Source: Desmodesmus armatus (Eukaryota > Chlorophyta > Chlorophyceae > Sphaeropleales > Scenedesmaceae). Taken from it: a stretch of DNA of 64,000 nt. Shown piece by piece: positions 1 through 11,152 of the stretch. The stretch spans positions 1 to 64,000 of the forward strand of contig VIIQ02000275.1 of the NCBI GenBank assembly GCA_007449985.2, in the 5' to 3' direction. Every line of letters begins with the position of its first letter. Positions within the stretch are counted from its first letter, which is position 1. Position numbers and translations under genes: made by a program. The notes under the pieces were generated by a model. The model was given only the letters and a program-made list of their open reading frames with translations. It had not been told where the DNA came from and made no database searches.

Positions 1-559
1 CAGGTAAAAGCAGTGATGCAAAGCACACGTGCACACAACAACTGTGCTGGCACTTCGAGTGGCAAACGCGTCTCAGTTATAGCTGACAGCATACACGCCT
101 AACATGCTGTGTCACACAGACGCGGCGTCCGACGCCGCGAGTCGCCTGAACAGAACACTGTGAGTACTACTGTGTAGGCTACACACAGCCTGTACTGTAG
201 TAGCCGCTACAGCCTGGCAGGTGCAGGGCCCCACTGGCAGTAGCATGAAGGTACTTGACGTCCCCAGCAGTAATGCCTGATGCGGTACAGCAATGAACTA
301 CACATATAGGGGCTGGAAAAAACTGACAGCTACTACTAGTAGTAGTACATCAACAACATGATACACTCATATGCAAAAACAGATTGCCAGCAAGCCTTGG
401 CGGCCTCACACGGTCGACATGTGAAGGACGTCCTTCGGACGGACAACCACACCAGCTGGCCAGCTGCGCGGTAGTACTGAATAGGAGTTCAAGGAACACC
501 AGGACGTTCCAGAAGTACCACATATCCATATCCATATCCACATATCCCATATCCACACT
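1..559. other. Intergenic, no gene seen
   Basis: No reading frame here looks like a protein. The stretch holds short imperfect inverted motifs around 160-200 and a run of ATATCC/CATATC hexamers around 520-555. It lies 3' of the MYND pseudogene on its strand and may include its former 3' UTR. Confidence 0.4.
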
Positions 560-3500
560 GGCGGTGCCATGCCAGGCGACCAGAAAGGTGCAGTGCATCA
601 GGAACCTGCAGCTGCTAGTAGCCGCAGGTGCATCTGCTGCCTCTGCTCCTGCAGCAGCAGCTACCGTAGCTGCTTCAGGGCCTGTAGCTGCAGCTGCTGC
701 CACCCGTGCAGCCGCCAGTGCCCTGCACACTGGCTTGTGATCCTTCCAGTGCTGCGCCTGACACGCTTCCCACAATAGCGCGCTGTGCGGCAGCCAGAGC
801 AGGTTGACCCTCGGCCAGCCACCAGCTGCCGCTCTGAGGGCCCCAACAGGGATCTGCAGCAGACATTGTTGCAGGCGTGGGGGTGCGCCAGGGTGCCAAG
901 GGCCCAACCCAGTGCCTGCAGCTCCTGCATACGTTGCGGGCCACTGAGTCCGCAACTGTGCCGCCCGTGGTCCCGGGGCCTGACTAAGGGGCTTGAGTGC
1001 GCTTCTGTGTCAAGCAGCTGCTGCAGCAGCTGCTCAGCATCATATTCTGCTGTTGCCAGCTGCGCTGCGTTGCTGCCGTGCTGCAGCCATGCCGAGCACG
1101 AGCTGACAGCACTGCTGCACTGACGCACCGGGCCCATGTCGTCAATTGCATAGGACGGGGAGTCTATCGCTGCAGCACTGGACTGCTCACTGACATCATG
1201 AGTGGCTGTTCTGCAAAGGGGGCGCCGCGCGTACACAGTCAGCACCATCAAGCACAGCCGGCCTAGCAGTGCCAGCCACGGCACCACCTTAGCAGCAGTG
1301 GGGGGAGGGTGAGGCAGCAGCAGCGCTGTGGATGACACTGCAACTGCTTTGCACACCCCGCCACACAGAATCACTCGGCCGTCTAGCCTCTGGTCTTCAG
1401 CTAACAGCTTACAGGCGCTGACGAGCAGGCTGTAGTATTGCAGCTGTAAACTGCTGCCTGCCTTTGCCCTCGTTGCCGCTGTAAACAGAAGTGGGGCCCT
1501 CCTGTCGCCACTGACACCCATGCCGCTAGACGCAGGCTGCTCAGCCAGCAGCAAGTCTGTCAACGCACGCATCTGCTGCCAGCAGTAGTGCTAGTGCATG
1601 CTTGCATCAACACACCACTGTTGAGGGCTTGTCGCTCATGCAGCGGATGCTGGCTCAAGCAGCTGACACACCGGCCCAGCATACTTTGCAAAGACCTTTG
1701 CTGGCAGTGCTACACTGCTGCTGCTGCTGCTGCTGCTGCTGTGGGATGCTATGCACCCTCCCAGCCGCTGCACTGCCACCGTCGTGCACCAGATCCTATC
1801 CAGGTAGTCCACGCAAGCAACCAGAGCAGATGCACAGTGCTGCAGCCTGCTGGTGCCTGCTGCCTGCTCAGTGTCGCTGCGCTGTGCTGACGCCGATGCC
1901 TGAGGTCCTCCTGCATCGATGATGGCAATGCCACTGGCCGGTGAGTCTGCTGCGGGGCGCTGCTTGACTGGGAAGCTGTGCTGAGCTCCTGTAGGACTTC
2001 GGCAGCGATGTCTGCCACTAGGGGTGCGATGTCCCTAAGCGCTTGCGCTTGCAAGGCACACGGGATGCCTGGTCCATGACTCAGCACAGGGGTGCTAGCG
2101 CCTAGCTGTCGGTAATTTGAATTTGAATTCGAAAGCAAGCTGCTGGCGGGGGGCTGCGGCAGCTCTGCAGACTCCCTCACCATGTTAAACACCATCAGTA
2201 GGCCCTTCATGCTGGACTGCACAACTGACCTGCGGGCATGAAGGGGTTTGGTTGCCACACCAGCCCACTGCAGCAGCAGGGTGGGGAGGAGGTAGTGCAC
2301 CAGTAGCTCTGTATGGCAGCTTGACTGGGGTCTGACAACTGCTGCTGCTCAGGACAGCTGCTGTGTAGTGGCTGGTGATGGTTGTGGGCGGACGCACCAC
2401 GTGGCTGTGGTGCCACTAGCAGTCCGACTGCAGGGGAGCCCCTGCAGCGCCTCCGTGCACTTCTGCTGCAGGAAGCTATCATACACTGCAGCGATGGTAG
2501 TAGCGTACACTCTGTACTCGTTGGCGCGAGCTTGGAGGGCCTGCTCGAGACTCCGGTCATCTTTGTGCAGTGTGCGGGAAGCAGGTAGGCTGCGCTGTGG
2601 ACTGCAAGCCACAGCATGCCCCTGCTGCTGCGCCGCCCACAAGCTGCAGCAGACTGTCGTGGACGCTGGCAGCTGCTGCTTGCATGCAAGCTGTCATGCC
2701 TTGGTAAAGTCTTGAAGCTCATGCAACTGCTGTGAGATGTTGCAGGCCTGACCAGATGAGCTCATGCAACCAGGGCTGTCACTGCTGCTGTTGCTGCCTT
2801 CGGCACAGCTACTGCTGCCCTGGCTGCTGCTGCTGTCCCCTCCACCAGAACCATCGTGAGCGCTGCCGCCAGCATCACCTGGCGCGCCAGCAACACCTGG
2901 CGCAACTACTGAGCTCAGCAGATGTGGCAGCAGGGAGCCGTATACTGTCGCTGTCATGTGCGTGCACAGCAGCGGCAGCAGGTGTGGGGACTGCAGCACG
3001 CTGTCTCTGAAGCTGTGGGAGTCCTTGAGGGGTTGAGGATGCAATGCGCTACTGCATGAGTATCCATCCACCAGGAGCTGTTCAACGTTGAAGCAAGAGT
3101 TGGCATGTTGGGTGCTGCAGCTGCTGCATCAGGCAGGGTAGCTGCTGCGCAGGGGCTGATGTGGCTGGTACGTCAAGCAAGTCAGGCGCATGAGCGGCTC
3201 CGTGCATGCAGTGCTGCAGGCAGGAAGCTGGTGAACAACAGCCCTGGCCAGCACTGTGCGACGCGTTGCACCAACTTCATCATTGTGTCTGCCCGCTGCT
3301 GTGCAGTAAGCCTTGCATCCCACGGTGCCTCCCTGCGCTGCCGCTGCTGCTGCCTGCTGATCCCAGGGAACTGCTGCTTCTGCTGCTGCTGCTGCTGCTG
3401 CTGGCGCCAAAGCCGCTGCTGCTGCGGCCACCCCTGCTACTAGCACTGCTGTCCGGGTCCTGTGCTGACGTGCCATGCATTGTGGTGCTGCCGTGGTTCG

Positions 3501-4568
3501 GGACAAAGGGCTTCAGGCTGTCAGCAGCGGTGTGAGCAGCTCGGGCAGCAGCTGCACCAAACCAGAGTCTAACAGCTGCTGCTGCATGCTGGTGTTGCCC
3601 TGCGTGGCTATGGGCATGTCCTTACTCCATCCTGATCGGCCACAGCAGAAGCTTGTGAAGGAACCTCATGACCACATCACCCAGCGACTGCTGGGCCTTG
3701 ACATCCTCTGTCTGGGTGAAACTAGTTTCGCACTGCTGCTTGTTGCTGAGGACCGCGCAGCAAGTCACCCCAGCCGGTATGGCACCTGCAACAACCCACG
3801 CCAGGTGCCAACGGTTTTATAGACTGTCAGTGTAAGCCAGACTGCCACACCGGGGATGATTCAATTGCAAAGCTTGCAAGGAAACACTGTGGCCTGAATG
3901 TCAACAGGTTGTTATCCCAGAAAGAAAGCTGCTTCAATGAAGTATGTGTAGCTGCAGGTAGCTGCACAAAAAAGTCAATGCGCATCAAAAGGGCCCCTGA
4001 ATAAGCCTGTCGGGGTTTCTCGTAAACCAATACATGATCCATCTGGCATTCACCTCAGTCATTGACACCTCGGAGGCAACCGGGCTCTCAATAGACAACA
4101 ACTGGTGGCAAGCGGGTGGCAAACAACGCGTGGCATGATGCACGCCACCTCAAGATGCTGTTGTGGGATGCAATGGGCTCCAGAGCCTCCGGAGCTACAG
4201 GAAGTTCATGAGTTTTCAGCTTTCAATTGTGTATGACCCACCTTTTCCTTGATTATCTTCTTCCAGACAGCATGCTGCAAGGTGCTGCGCTGAGGATTGC
4301 AGACCAGCACACAGGCGTCAGCAATGCAGCACATGGTCTTGGTACTGCTGACAAGGGCGCTGGGGATGTCAAGGGACCTGGCCAACTGTGCTGAGGTTGT
4401 GACAGCTGCATCCAGCTTGGGTACATGCTTGATGACCGACTCCCAAAACTGCAGGCCGGCTGCTGAATCAGGAGGCATGTTCTCTACTGCTGATCTGGCA
4501 GCAGTTCTGGCAGCAGGAGTAGCAGCTGTGATGGCAGATATATGTGCGTGTGTGCTGCGCCAGGGCAT
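560..4568 (-). pseudogene. MYND zinc-finger protein pseudogene (copy 1)
   Basis: This is a decayed paralogue of the intact gene at 13387-17013. The first exon (4568 to about 4244) encodes a segment ending in AVWKKIIKEK at a GTGGGT donor, matching AVWEEILNAR plus donor in the intact copy. After the intron, the second exon begins at a GCAG acceptor with VPYRLG and then meets a stop where a G has been lost. Later blocks matching the paralogue (SPHLLPLLCTHM, HYLLPTLLLQWAG, VVPWLALLGRLCL, ACNNVC...SERQLV...CSGCRTARYCG) lie in different frames. The MYND finger is broken by a frameshift directly after CSGCRTARYCGK; its second half (QHWKDHKPVCRAL) continues in another frame. What is seen: shared intron position, frame breaks and a stop. 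Inference: a duplication in the same orientation, followed by loss of function of this copy. The 3' limit is approximate. Confidence 0.8.
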
Positions 4569-6257
4569 TGGACGCCTGTAGATCTACGTATAGACCTTAA
4601 CTGATGGGAATTGTTGCCTGTAAAGGCTCTGGTTATGGTCCAAGGCTATGACGAGTCATGACTCCGTTCGGAGCGCGGGCGTTGGCGCTGTTGCATACGG
4701 TCGAACAGTGCAACGCATCTACATGTTCTGCGATAACCTAACCGTGTTTATCAACAAGCCAGATCGGCGTTGTTGGTCCCGTGGTCTGAGTGCCCCTGGC
4801 CCAGAGCTGTTTTCAAGTTCAAGCCCCGCAGATCACCGCCATGTCCCACTGGTGCTTTCCCGCAATGCCTGGTCTTGGGCTGCAGGCTCACTTTGGCAAA
4901 GATGGCGTCTCTAAATTTACCCCGGATGTTCACATGTTGTGGACATTCCCCATGTTAGCAGCTGGAGAGCCGCTGATGTCCAGCAATGATGCAGATTGGT
5001 CATACTCAGGCACTGCGCGGTGTGGTGGTGGCAGCGGTGGCAAAGATGTTGGTGCTGCTACCTGGATTAGCAAACTTTGGTGGTGCCCTGCATGCTGACG
5101 GTCAGCTGCAGCGTGGCACTCGAGACTTATCTCCACTCAATTCTCTCTCACTTGCAGTGCAGTGTAGTGCAGTGCTGGTGCACGTTTGCAGTGCTACTGC
5201 CAGGCTGGCACTGCTGCTGCCCCAGTACTGTATTAGTGAGCAACTCTAGCAAAGCCGCTGCCACACTCCCGGAGTTCTGGCACAACCGGGTTCTGGCACA
5301 ATCTTTGGGTGATTGAATTGTGCAGCTCAGTGAGGTCATTCCGCATCAGCCTAGGCAACTGTTGCCACAGCACTGAGTGCTCCTGTGGTTATGCCTGTGA
5401 GAGTGTCTGCTTGTGTGGGTATATGGGGTTCAGCTCCTAATCAGCAGGAGCAAGTTGATTGCCCGTGGCAGGGGCTTGTGGTAGCGGCACGACGGGGCAA
5501 GCAAGGCAACAGCTGCCTCAACAATTACAGCTCCTGGCGGTGGTGTATGCCGAAACTGCCGTGCCCCATGCACTGTAGCTTGATACAGCACACTCCCTAT
5601 GAGTGTCGTTACCGTAACAATCAGGCTTTGACTTGATCACACAACTGCCAGTGACTGGCCATGCACATGTGTACACCAGACACTCGCTCAGTCCTTTGAC
5701 ATCTTGCCTGAGGAGGCGTCTGAGGGTTTATCACCCATACACGGATCACTGTCACAAACGCACTGCCTCAAATTGCAGCAAAACAGTGCCTTTTCAGCCT
5801 TCCCAAAGTGTCCTCCAACCCTCTGCTGCCAGCATCGGATGTACCAATGTTGGTTGATCGATCAGCATCGATGCCAGAGCCGCACAATGCCCTACATGGA
5901 CAGGCAACTACTGGCAGTAGTGACCATGGCACTGTGGCACCTTTCTGCAAAACAAAAAGGGGGGTTCCGTGCACTGCATACCTCAGGACCTGAGGCCAAC
6001 TGTAGGCCGCATGACCATGTATGTCGGTGTACTGTCACAATCACAATCAGAAGGTGCATTTGTCTGCATACGCATGATGGAGAGAGACTCTCCCGCCTGT
6101 CACACGGTGCCACCAATCAACGCTACAGAATGCTGTCAGAAGCCATGGATCACGCGTCGGTCATTGGTTGTGAGAACGTTGAATGTTGGGGTCAACCTTG
6201 GGTCACTCTGCGTTCAATGCCTGGTAAGCTAGGCATCATCATCAGCCCATGGGCATG
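4569..6257. other. Intergenic, no gene recognised
   Basis: About 1.7 kb between the MYND pseudogene and the Stig1-like gene. Several 60-220 codon open frames exist on both strands, but they overlap each other, show no family motif and have no splice-consistent partners. I see no RNA gene. The part next to 6257 should contain the 3' UTR of Stig1-like copy A. Confidence 0.4.
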
Positions 6258-8605
6258 TCATTCATCGTCGTCCGGGGTGGCTGGGGTGCTCAGCACGACA
6301 CACACAGCGCCGTCAGGCACCTCGCCATCAGTATCACAGCCGACAGGTGTGCACTCTCCCACTTGCTCGTAGTCAGCAGGGCACTCGTTAATGGCGGTGA
6401 TGGTGAGGGATGACTGCACGGTGTCAGTCAGGATGACACCATTGTCCTCACAAAGTTGGAAGCACTGGCCGGCGGTACACTCCTCAGTAAAGTCGACGGA
6501 ACGCTGGTTGCTGATAAGCTCCTCAGAGCCAAGGCTGCCAATGGTACTGGGGCCAGTATACAGGAAAAGGTCGTTTGTGGGGCCGCATTGGCCGGATAGG
6601 GCGGCATCACAGGCACCGAACGTGCTGCAGTTGCGCACAGATGCGCCTTGGATGTTGACGGTGCCGTTCCTGCATGCATTTGCGACATGTAGATACACAC
6701 ACTTGACTCAAGGTTAAACTTCAAGGCTTCAAGCCTTGTCAGCCTGACAGCTGTCGGACAGCACACCATGTGTTCTGAAACGCCTCTTGCTGCAGCAGCA
6801 CGCCCTGTTGCATGTCACCTTGGAGGTTGAGCTAGTCGAACTGTTCAACTAAGCTGTTTCCCGGCTGCAGTGACTGTTGGCTGAGTGTACAGTGGCGTGC
6901 TGGGCAGTACAAAACCGAAGACTGCAGGTTGGCAAAAGCTCCGAGCTTGGCGGCTTGGCGTGTTGTTCCTAGCTCATAGCATGCCTGATCTCCCCCATAC
7001 ACTCAATTGAAAGGCATGGAGACTGAGTCGTCAGCTGGCAGCAGGTTTGCAAAACCGTTTTGCACTTTGAAATGTTTGTTTTAGGTTCTGGCAATTTCAA
7101 CAACAGTCCGGCAACATGTGTCATGAAGGGCACCTGTCGCAGCATGTCTCATAGCACAGCGCACCACCCGGCGGGCCGTCACGGCGGCTAGGGTTGAAGG
7201 AGCAGAAAGCCAAGCTCCCACAAGCGGCACCGCAGGTGCAATTGCCTGCATCTTCAGGCGTGTTGCACAGGGCTCCTGCTCGGCCATCACCGCAAGCCAA
7301 ATCAGCCTGGCAACCGTTGGAGTTGTTCAGCTGCACTGGGGTGATAGTGCGCCTGCACGTGCACTCCAATACCTGTAATCACATAACATGTGCAGAGGCA
7401 CAGGTTGAAGGTGTATCAGTCGTCAACCCCTTGCAACCGTTGGTGGTGTTCAACGGGGCTGGGCTGATAGTGCACTCTAGTACATGCAACTTGCATTTTG
7501 GCAAATTTTACTGCGCATATGTGCAGAACCGCATGTACATGTACATGTACTGTCTCTGCAAGCTGTGGGGTTGGCAGCACGGCTGCCGCCACGAGTATGA
7601 CATAACTCTCGAGACCAGCGCATGCTCACCACTGCCAGGGGTCTACTAGATCAATATCATACTATTGTCTAGACAGTGCCAAACTATGGCATGCGTACCA
7701 CTGGTATATAGTATGTATTCAGCCTGGGGGTTTCCCCATGCATCAGGTCCTGGCCAGCACGTGACAGTGCTGTCACACTTACAGGCTGAGGAGGAGGTGG
7801 CTCCACACAAGTGATGTTGCACTTGTCAGCGCTTGGCACGCATGTCCCGTCAGGGCAGATAAAGTAGCCACGGCGGCAGTCACAATTGCCCTTCTTGCAC
7901 TCCCAGCCTTCGGGACACTTGTTGTTGCACCCTCCGCAGTTGTTGACATCGGTGTCCTTGTTCTGCAAGGCAAGATATTGCAAGTGGCATGCAAGGTGGC
8001 CATGCCAACTGTTGTACAGTACTACATATGCCAAAATATGCATAAAATTGACAGAAGAGTGCCCGGCAGTGCCAATGAGTACAAAATCAAAAGCTAGATC
8101 CGTGCCAAATCTGGCATCATGCCTTGAAGGCCTTCCATCAGTCACAAGTCAACAAGTCACTACATTTGCTTGACAAGTTGACTTCTGGCTATGGATGGTC
8201 TGACAGACTTCAAAGCCATCAAGCTGAGCCCCATGCAGCGCTACCGTAGTACCGCTTGCAGTGCGCGCTGTTGCTGTATGGTGCTGAAAGGTTGAGCACA
8301 AATGCGCAATGCCACCGACTGTCCAGCCTTTGAGCGCACTCACCACGCACACGCCGTTGCAGTTGTCCTTGCACACTGGTAGCTGCAAGCACAAAAACAA
8401 CAAAAAATGTTGAGTCAACAAAACATCAGTGGCAATCGCACAACCGCTGAACACACCTCAGTTCAACAGGAGTTCTGCTCACCTTGTCAGGCTTGTCAGA
8501 ATTCTTAAACGAGCGGCGCTCCATGCTGATGCTGGCAGCATCGACAGCCTGACCCAGCAACAGCAGTGCTGTAGCCAGCACGATGAAAACAGCCCGGGCA
8601 CGCAT
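6258..8605 (-). CDS. Secreted Cys-rich Stig1-like protein, copy A
   Basis: A five-exon gene: 8605-8483, 8382-8344, 7962-7783, 7372-7134, 6669-6258. The exons sum to 331 codons (330 residues) with all phases consistent and GCAG, or in one case ACAG, acceptors. Residues 1-23 are a clear signal peptide (basic start, VLATALLLLGQAVDA). Exon 3 carries NNCGGCNNKCPEGWEC followed by more spaced cysteines and CVPSADKC, resembling the Stig1-type Cys-rich domain (recalled family, not searched). Exon 4 has a second Cys-rich block ending in CYETCCD. Exon 5 adds a further Cys-containing domain and an acidic DDDE end. Likely extracellular or cell-wall located, held by disulphides; the function is unknown. 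A paralogue with the same exon structure lies inverted at 62020. A decayed repeat of the start of exon 4 lies in intron 3 (7429-7490). Confidence 0.82.
7429..7490 (-). repeat. Decayed copy of exon 4 start, Stig1-like A
   Basis: This intron segment repeats the first part of exon 4 (7309-7378). Both share the GCAACCGTTGG block and, further on, the GCTGATAGTGCA-like block. On the gene strand it would read LECTISPAPLNTTNGC against LECTCRRTITPVQLNNSNGC in the real exon. The copy lies 5' of the exon it repeats, about 120 bp away. It is probably not spliced. Confidence 0.7.
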
Positions 8606-9325
8606 CTTTCTGGTTTCCTGCAGAGCGTGCAGGTGGTTGCAGGTCGTCAGCTTGCGTAGTGCAGGTGCAGATCCCGTTCTTGGACGTACCGATAGGCAGG
8701 ATCGGGTGATCAAGGACGATATATGGTCAACAATAGTTATTCTGATTATTAAGCCTAAGCATTTATTCATTAACAAGTAAACTTGCTGGTGTAGCCAGCA
8801 AGCTCGACGCCTGATGGTGCGCACATTGTCGCCACGTGGCGCACCCCAACCTCACCTGACCGGATGATGATGTTGTTGAACTAATGCAAGGCCGTGTCGA
8901 TACGCTGTGACACAACAAGAAGTGGGCCCCATCCTTATCAACAACATTGTTGAATTGTTTGATACATCGAGGCAAGACACATTCGAATCTGGCCGAAATG
9001 CCGGGCCTTAACCAAGGTAAATCTCAAGGACATGCCGTTCAAAACCCAAGCATGTATGAAAAAAAAATTCGGATCGCTTGGTGCTCGCATCCTGCTGTTG
9101 GCAGATCGCCCCGCTTCGACCAAGCTTGGACGCGCCGACACCTCCTGGAGCGTCAAAACACAACCGGCACGACTGCATTTGCGTATAGAAGACGTCGCCT
9201 TACATGTCTTGCAACGCGGACAGACAGAGGGAGGGGAGGCCACGACATGAAAGGGACACATTTTCTTGCAAGGTGTCCCTTTCAGTGCTGCTTTCAGCTG
9301 CAGCAGGCTGCCTGACAGCACCATT
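8606..9325 (-). promoter_or_regulatory. Conserved upstream region, Stig1-like A
   Basis: This stretch upstream of copy A is repeated in inverted orientation upstream of copy B (about 61358-62019). Shared blocks include CGATCCTGCCTATCGGTACG close to the start codon, a block around 8930 containing GGGCCCCATCCTTATCAACA, and CAGGCAGCCTGCTGCAGCTG at the far end. The near-gene 120 bp are almost identical in both copies. It should contain the promoter and 5' UTR. A TATA-like stretch (CATATATCG) sits about 115 bp upstream of the ATG of copy A only. Confidence 0.6.
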
Positions 9326-10043
9326 ATGTCTTGCCGGGCAGAACTTTTGTACTGGCCATCGTACTACGATCGGGAGGCTCCTGAAAGTCTAGATTGTTAT
9401 TGATTGTCAGCGTGCGGCACACTCAGGGCCTGACTTCTTTCTTGACTGGGGTGACTGCACGTGTGCTGAAAGTTGGTACAGAGGTAGGGTTCGGCTACAG
9501 CGCATCCGAGCTTACTCCTGATTCGTGCCTATCTTTGTCTGTGCCTGAATCAGGCGTCGCAGGGCCTGCCAGGCCACCGTCAGTGACGGTGCAATCAAGC
9601 TGCCACAAAGACTCTTTGGAATAACCGTCATTCTGGTGCATACAGTGTATGCATCAGGGATGGACATGCTGCTGCCGGGACGGCGCCACTATACCACCCG
9701 GTGGCATGACCGGCCGGCGTGGGCACGTCACTTCAAGTGTTTCACCGCGCAAAACTGCACAAGGGCCCAGCCATACATTCAGACAGCCCTGCAGCTACCA
9801 ATCGTTGATACCAATGACCGGGTCATGGCTGTTTCTCCCCTTGACGTGGTGAATGTCTGAAGAAGCTCAACTACTGTATCATTGACTGGATGTGTTCTGG
9901 GTCCCATTGCGCAAGCAAACAAGGCCGTCTACTTGGGTCATCCTGAGTCAACATGCAGCTTCCAGCTTTTTAGCAATAGCCTAGAGTCAAACGTGGATGT
10001 TACCATCATACCATACTATGCCATGATAGTACTGACTACAGTG
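9326..10043. other. Intergenic, retrotransposon 5' flank
   Basis: I see no gene. The open frames at 9394-9860 overlap each other and lack family motifs. The last 50 bp before 10044 are rich in short inverted motifs and form one half of the palindromic insertion site of the retrotransposon. Confidence 0.4.
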
Positions 10044-10056
10044 TAGTACCGTACTA
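10044..10056. repeat. Target-site duplication, left copy
   Basis: TAGTACCGTACTA occurs here and again, identically, at 13011-13023, directly flanking the retrotransposon. The 13-bp length fits target-primed reverse transcription. The sequence is itself symmetric about its central C. Confidence 0.88.
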
Positions 10057-10057
10057 A

Positions 10058-11152
10058 GTCCAGGCCACCGGGACCCCAGAGGCCCTCAACGCCCTTGCAA
10101 CCCTACTGAATGCACCCCCTACAGACGGCCCCGCGCCGCTTCTAAGAAAGGCCATACCGCAGACAAATCAAGAGCGCGCAAGTGAGAGGCTATATGACAT
10201 TTCCCTTGGGGACAACATCAGACAGCACATACACATCCACCCGACACCCATCAACCCACACGTAGACATCCAGCCCACAGGCAGCTGCACTATTGCAATC
10301 AGAACAGTGGAGGGCACCAACCTGCCCATCACCCCAAAAGAAGAGCCCATCATAACCACAGTGACGGCGACGTGCGTCTATCAGCCAGACGGCACATGTT
10401 GCGGGGTGATCACGATACCTACCCTCCGCCACCTTCACCAACGCCAAGCACAAAACACAACAACAAATTCATGTGAAGAAGAAATAGCTATGCTGTGCCA
10501 ACGATATGGCGCATATGGCACGAAGAGCAAAAAGCCCCAGGCACCAAGCAACCCCCTAACGCCTGAGCTGAAGGCACAGTTGCTGAACACCTTCAAGTGC
10601 ACTACGGAAAGAATGACTACACCCTTTGCCGTACACCCCACCACCTCAAAGTTCTGGACAGAACATGCAGCTGATGCAGCCTTTGGGGCCGACCACGGCA
10701 ATCTTGCAGTGAGGTGGACTGGGCTCTCTCTAGCCACCCCACCATGTGATCTGAAACAAGCGCATCAAGCTCTTGCTTGGGCGATTCAAAGCGCCCAGCA
10801 CACCAAGACACCAACTCTTACCATTCTGGCACTGCCGGTCCCACCCAACAAAGGAACTTCATACCGAACTCTGATCCAAACGCACTCAGGCTGGTGCCGT
10901 CGCCTACTGTCAATACCAAACGCGGCCATATGCCAGACCACCCCTGGAACATCCCCACTACAAAATGCAACACCATCAAAGTGGGGACTGCAGATTGTCT
11001 GCGTAGGCAACGAAGCTGGCTACACCAGCTTGGGACCAGGAGACACGGAACGATCAGTGGATGTACCTTCTGTCAAAAAGGTGCACCAACCACCTGAAAG
11101 AACAAAAAGGCCACAACCTGAAGGTGGTGCGAGTAGAATGCCATCCATGTGA
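10058..11152 (+). pseudogene. Retrotransposon polyprotein, N-terminal remnant
   Basis: An open frame without a true start: it is open from the 5' truncation point (a stop lies just upstream in flanking DNA) and runs about 364 codons. It contains no reverse-transcriptase YxDD motif. A central block (FWTEHAADAAFGAD, then RWTGLSLATPPCD, then ALAWAIQSAQ and LTILALPVPP) resembles a methyltransferase-like insert that I recall from other green-algal retroelements, where an NPPY-like motif sits at the position of TPPC here. That assignment is from memory and weak. The frame overlaps the next one; a one-base slip near 11055 probably split a single polyprotein. Confidence 0.55.

Noticed and set aside
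10058..11060. Reverse transcriptase in the retrotransposon
   Set aside because: No YxDD or other RT block is present; that part is presumably lost in the 5' truncation.
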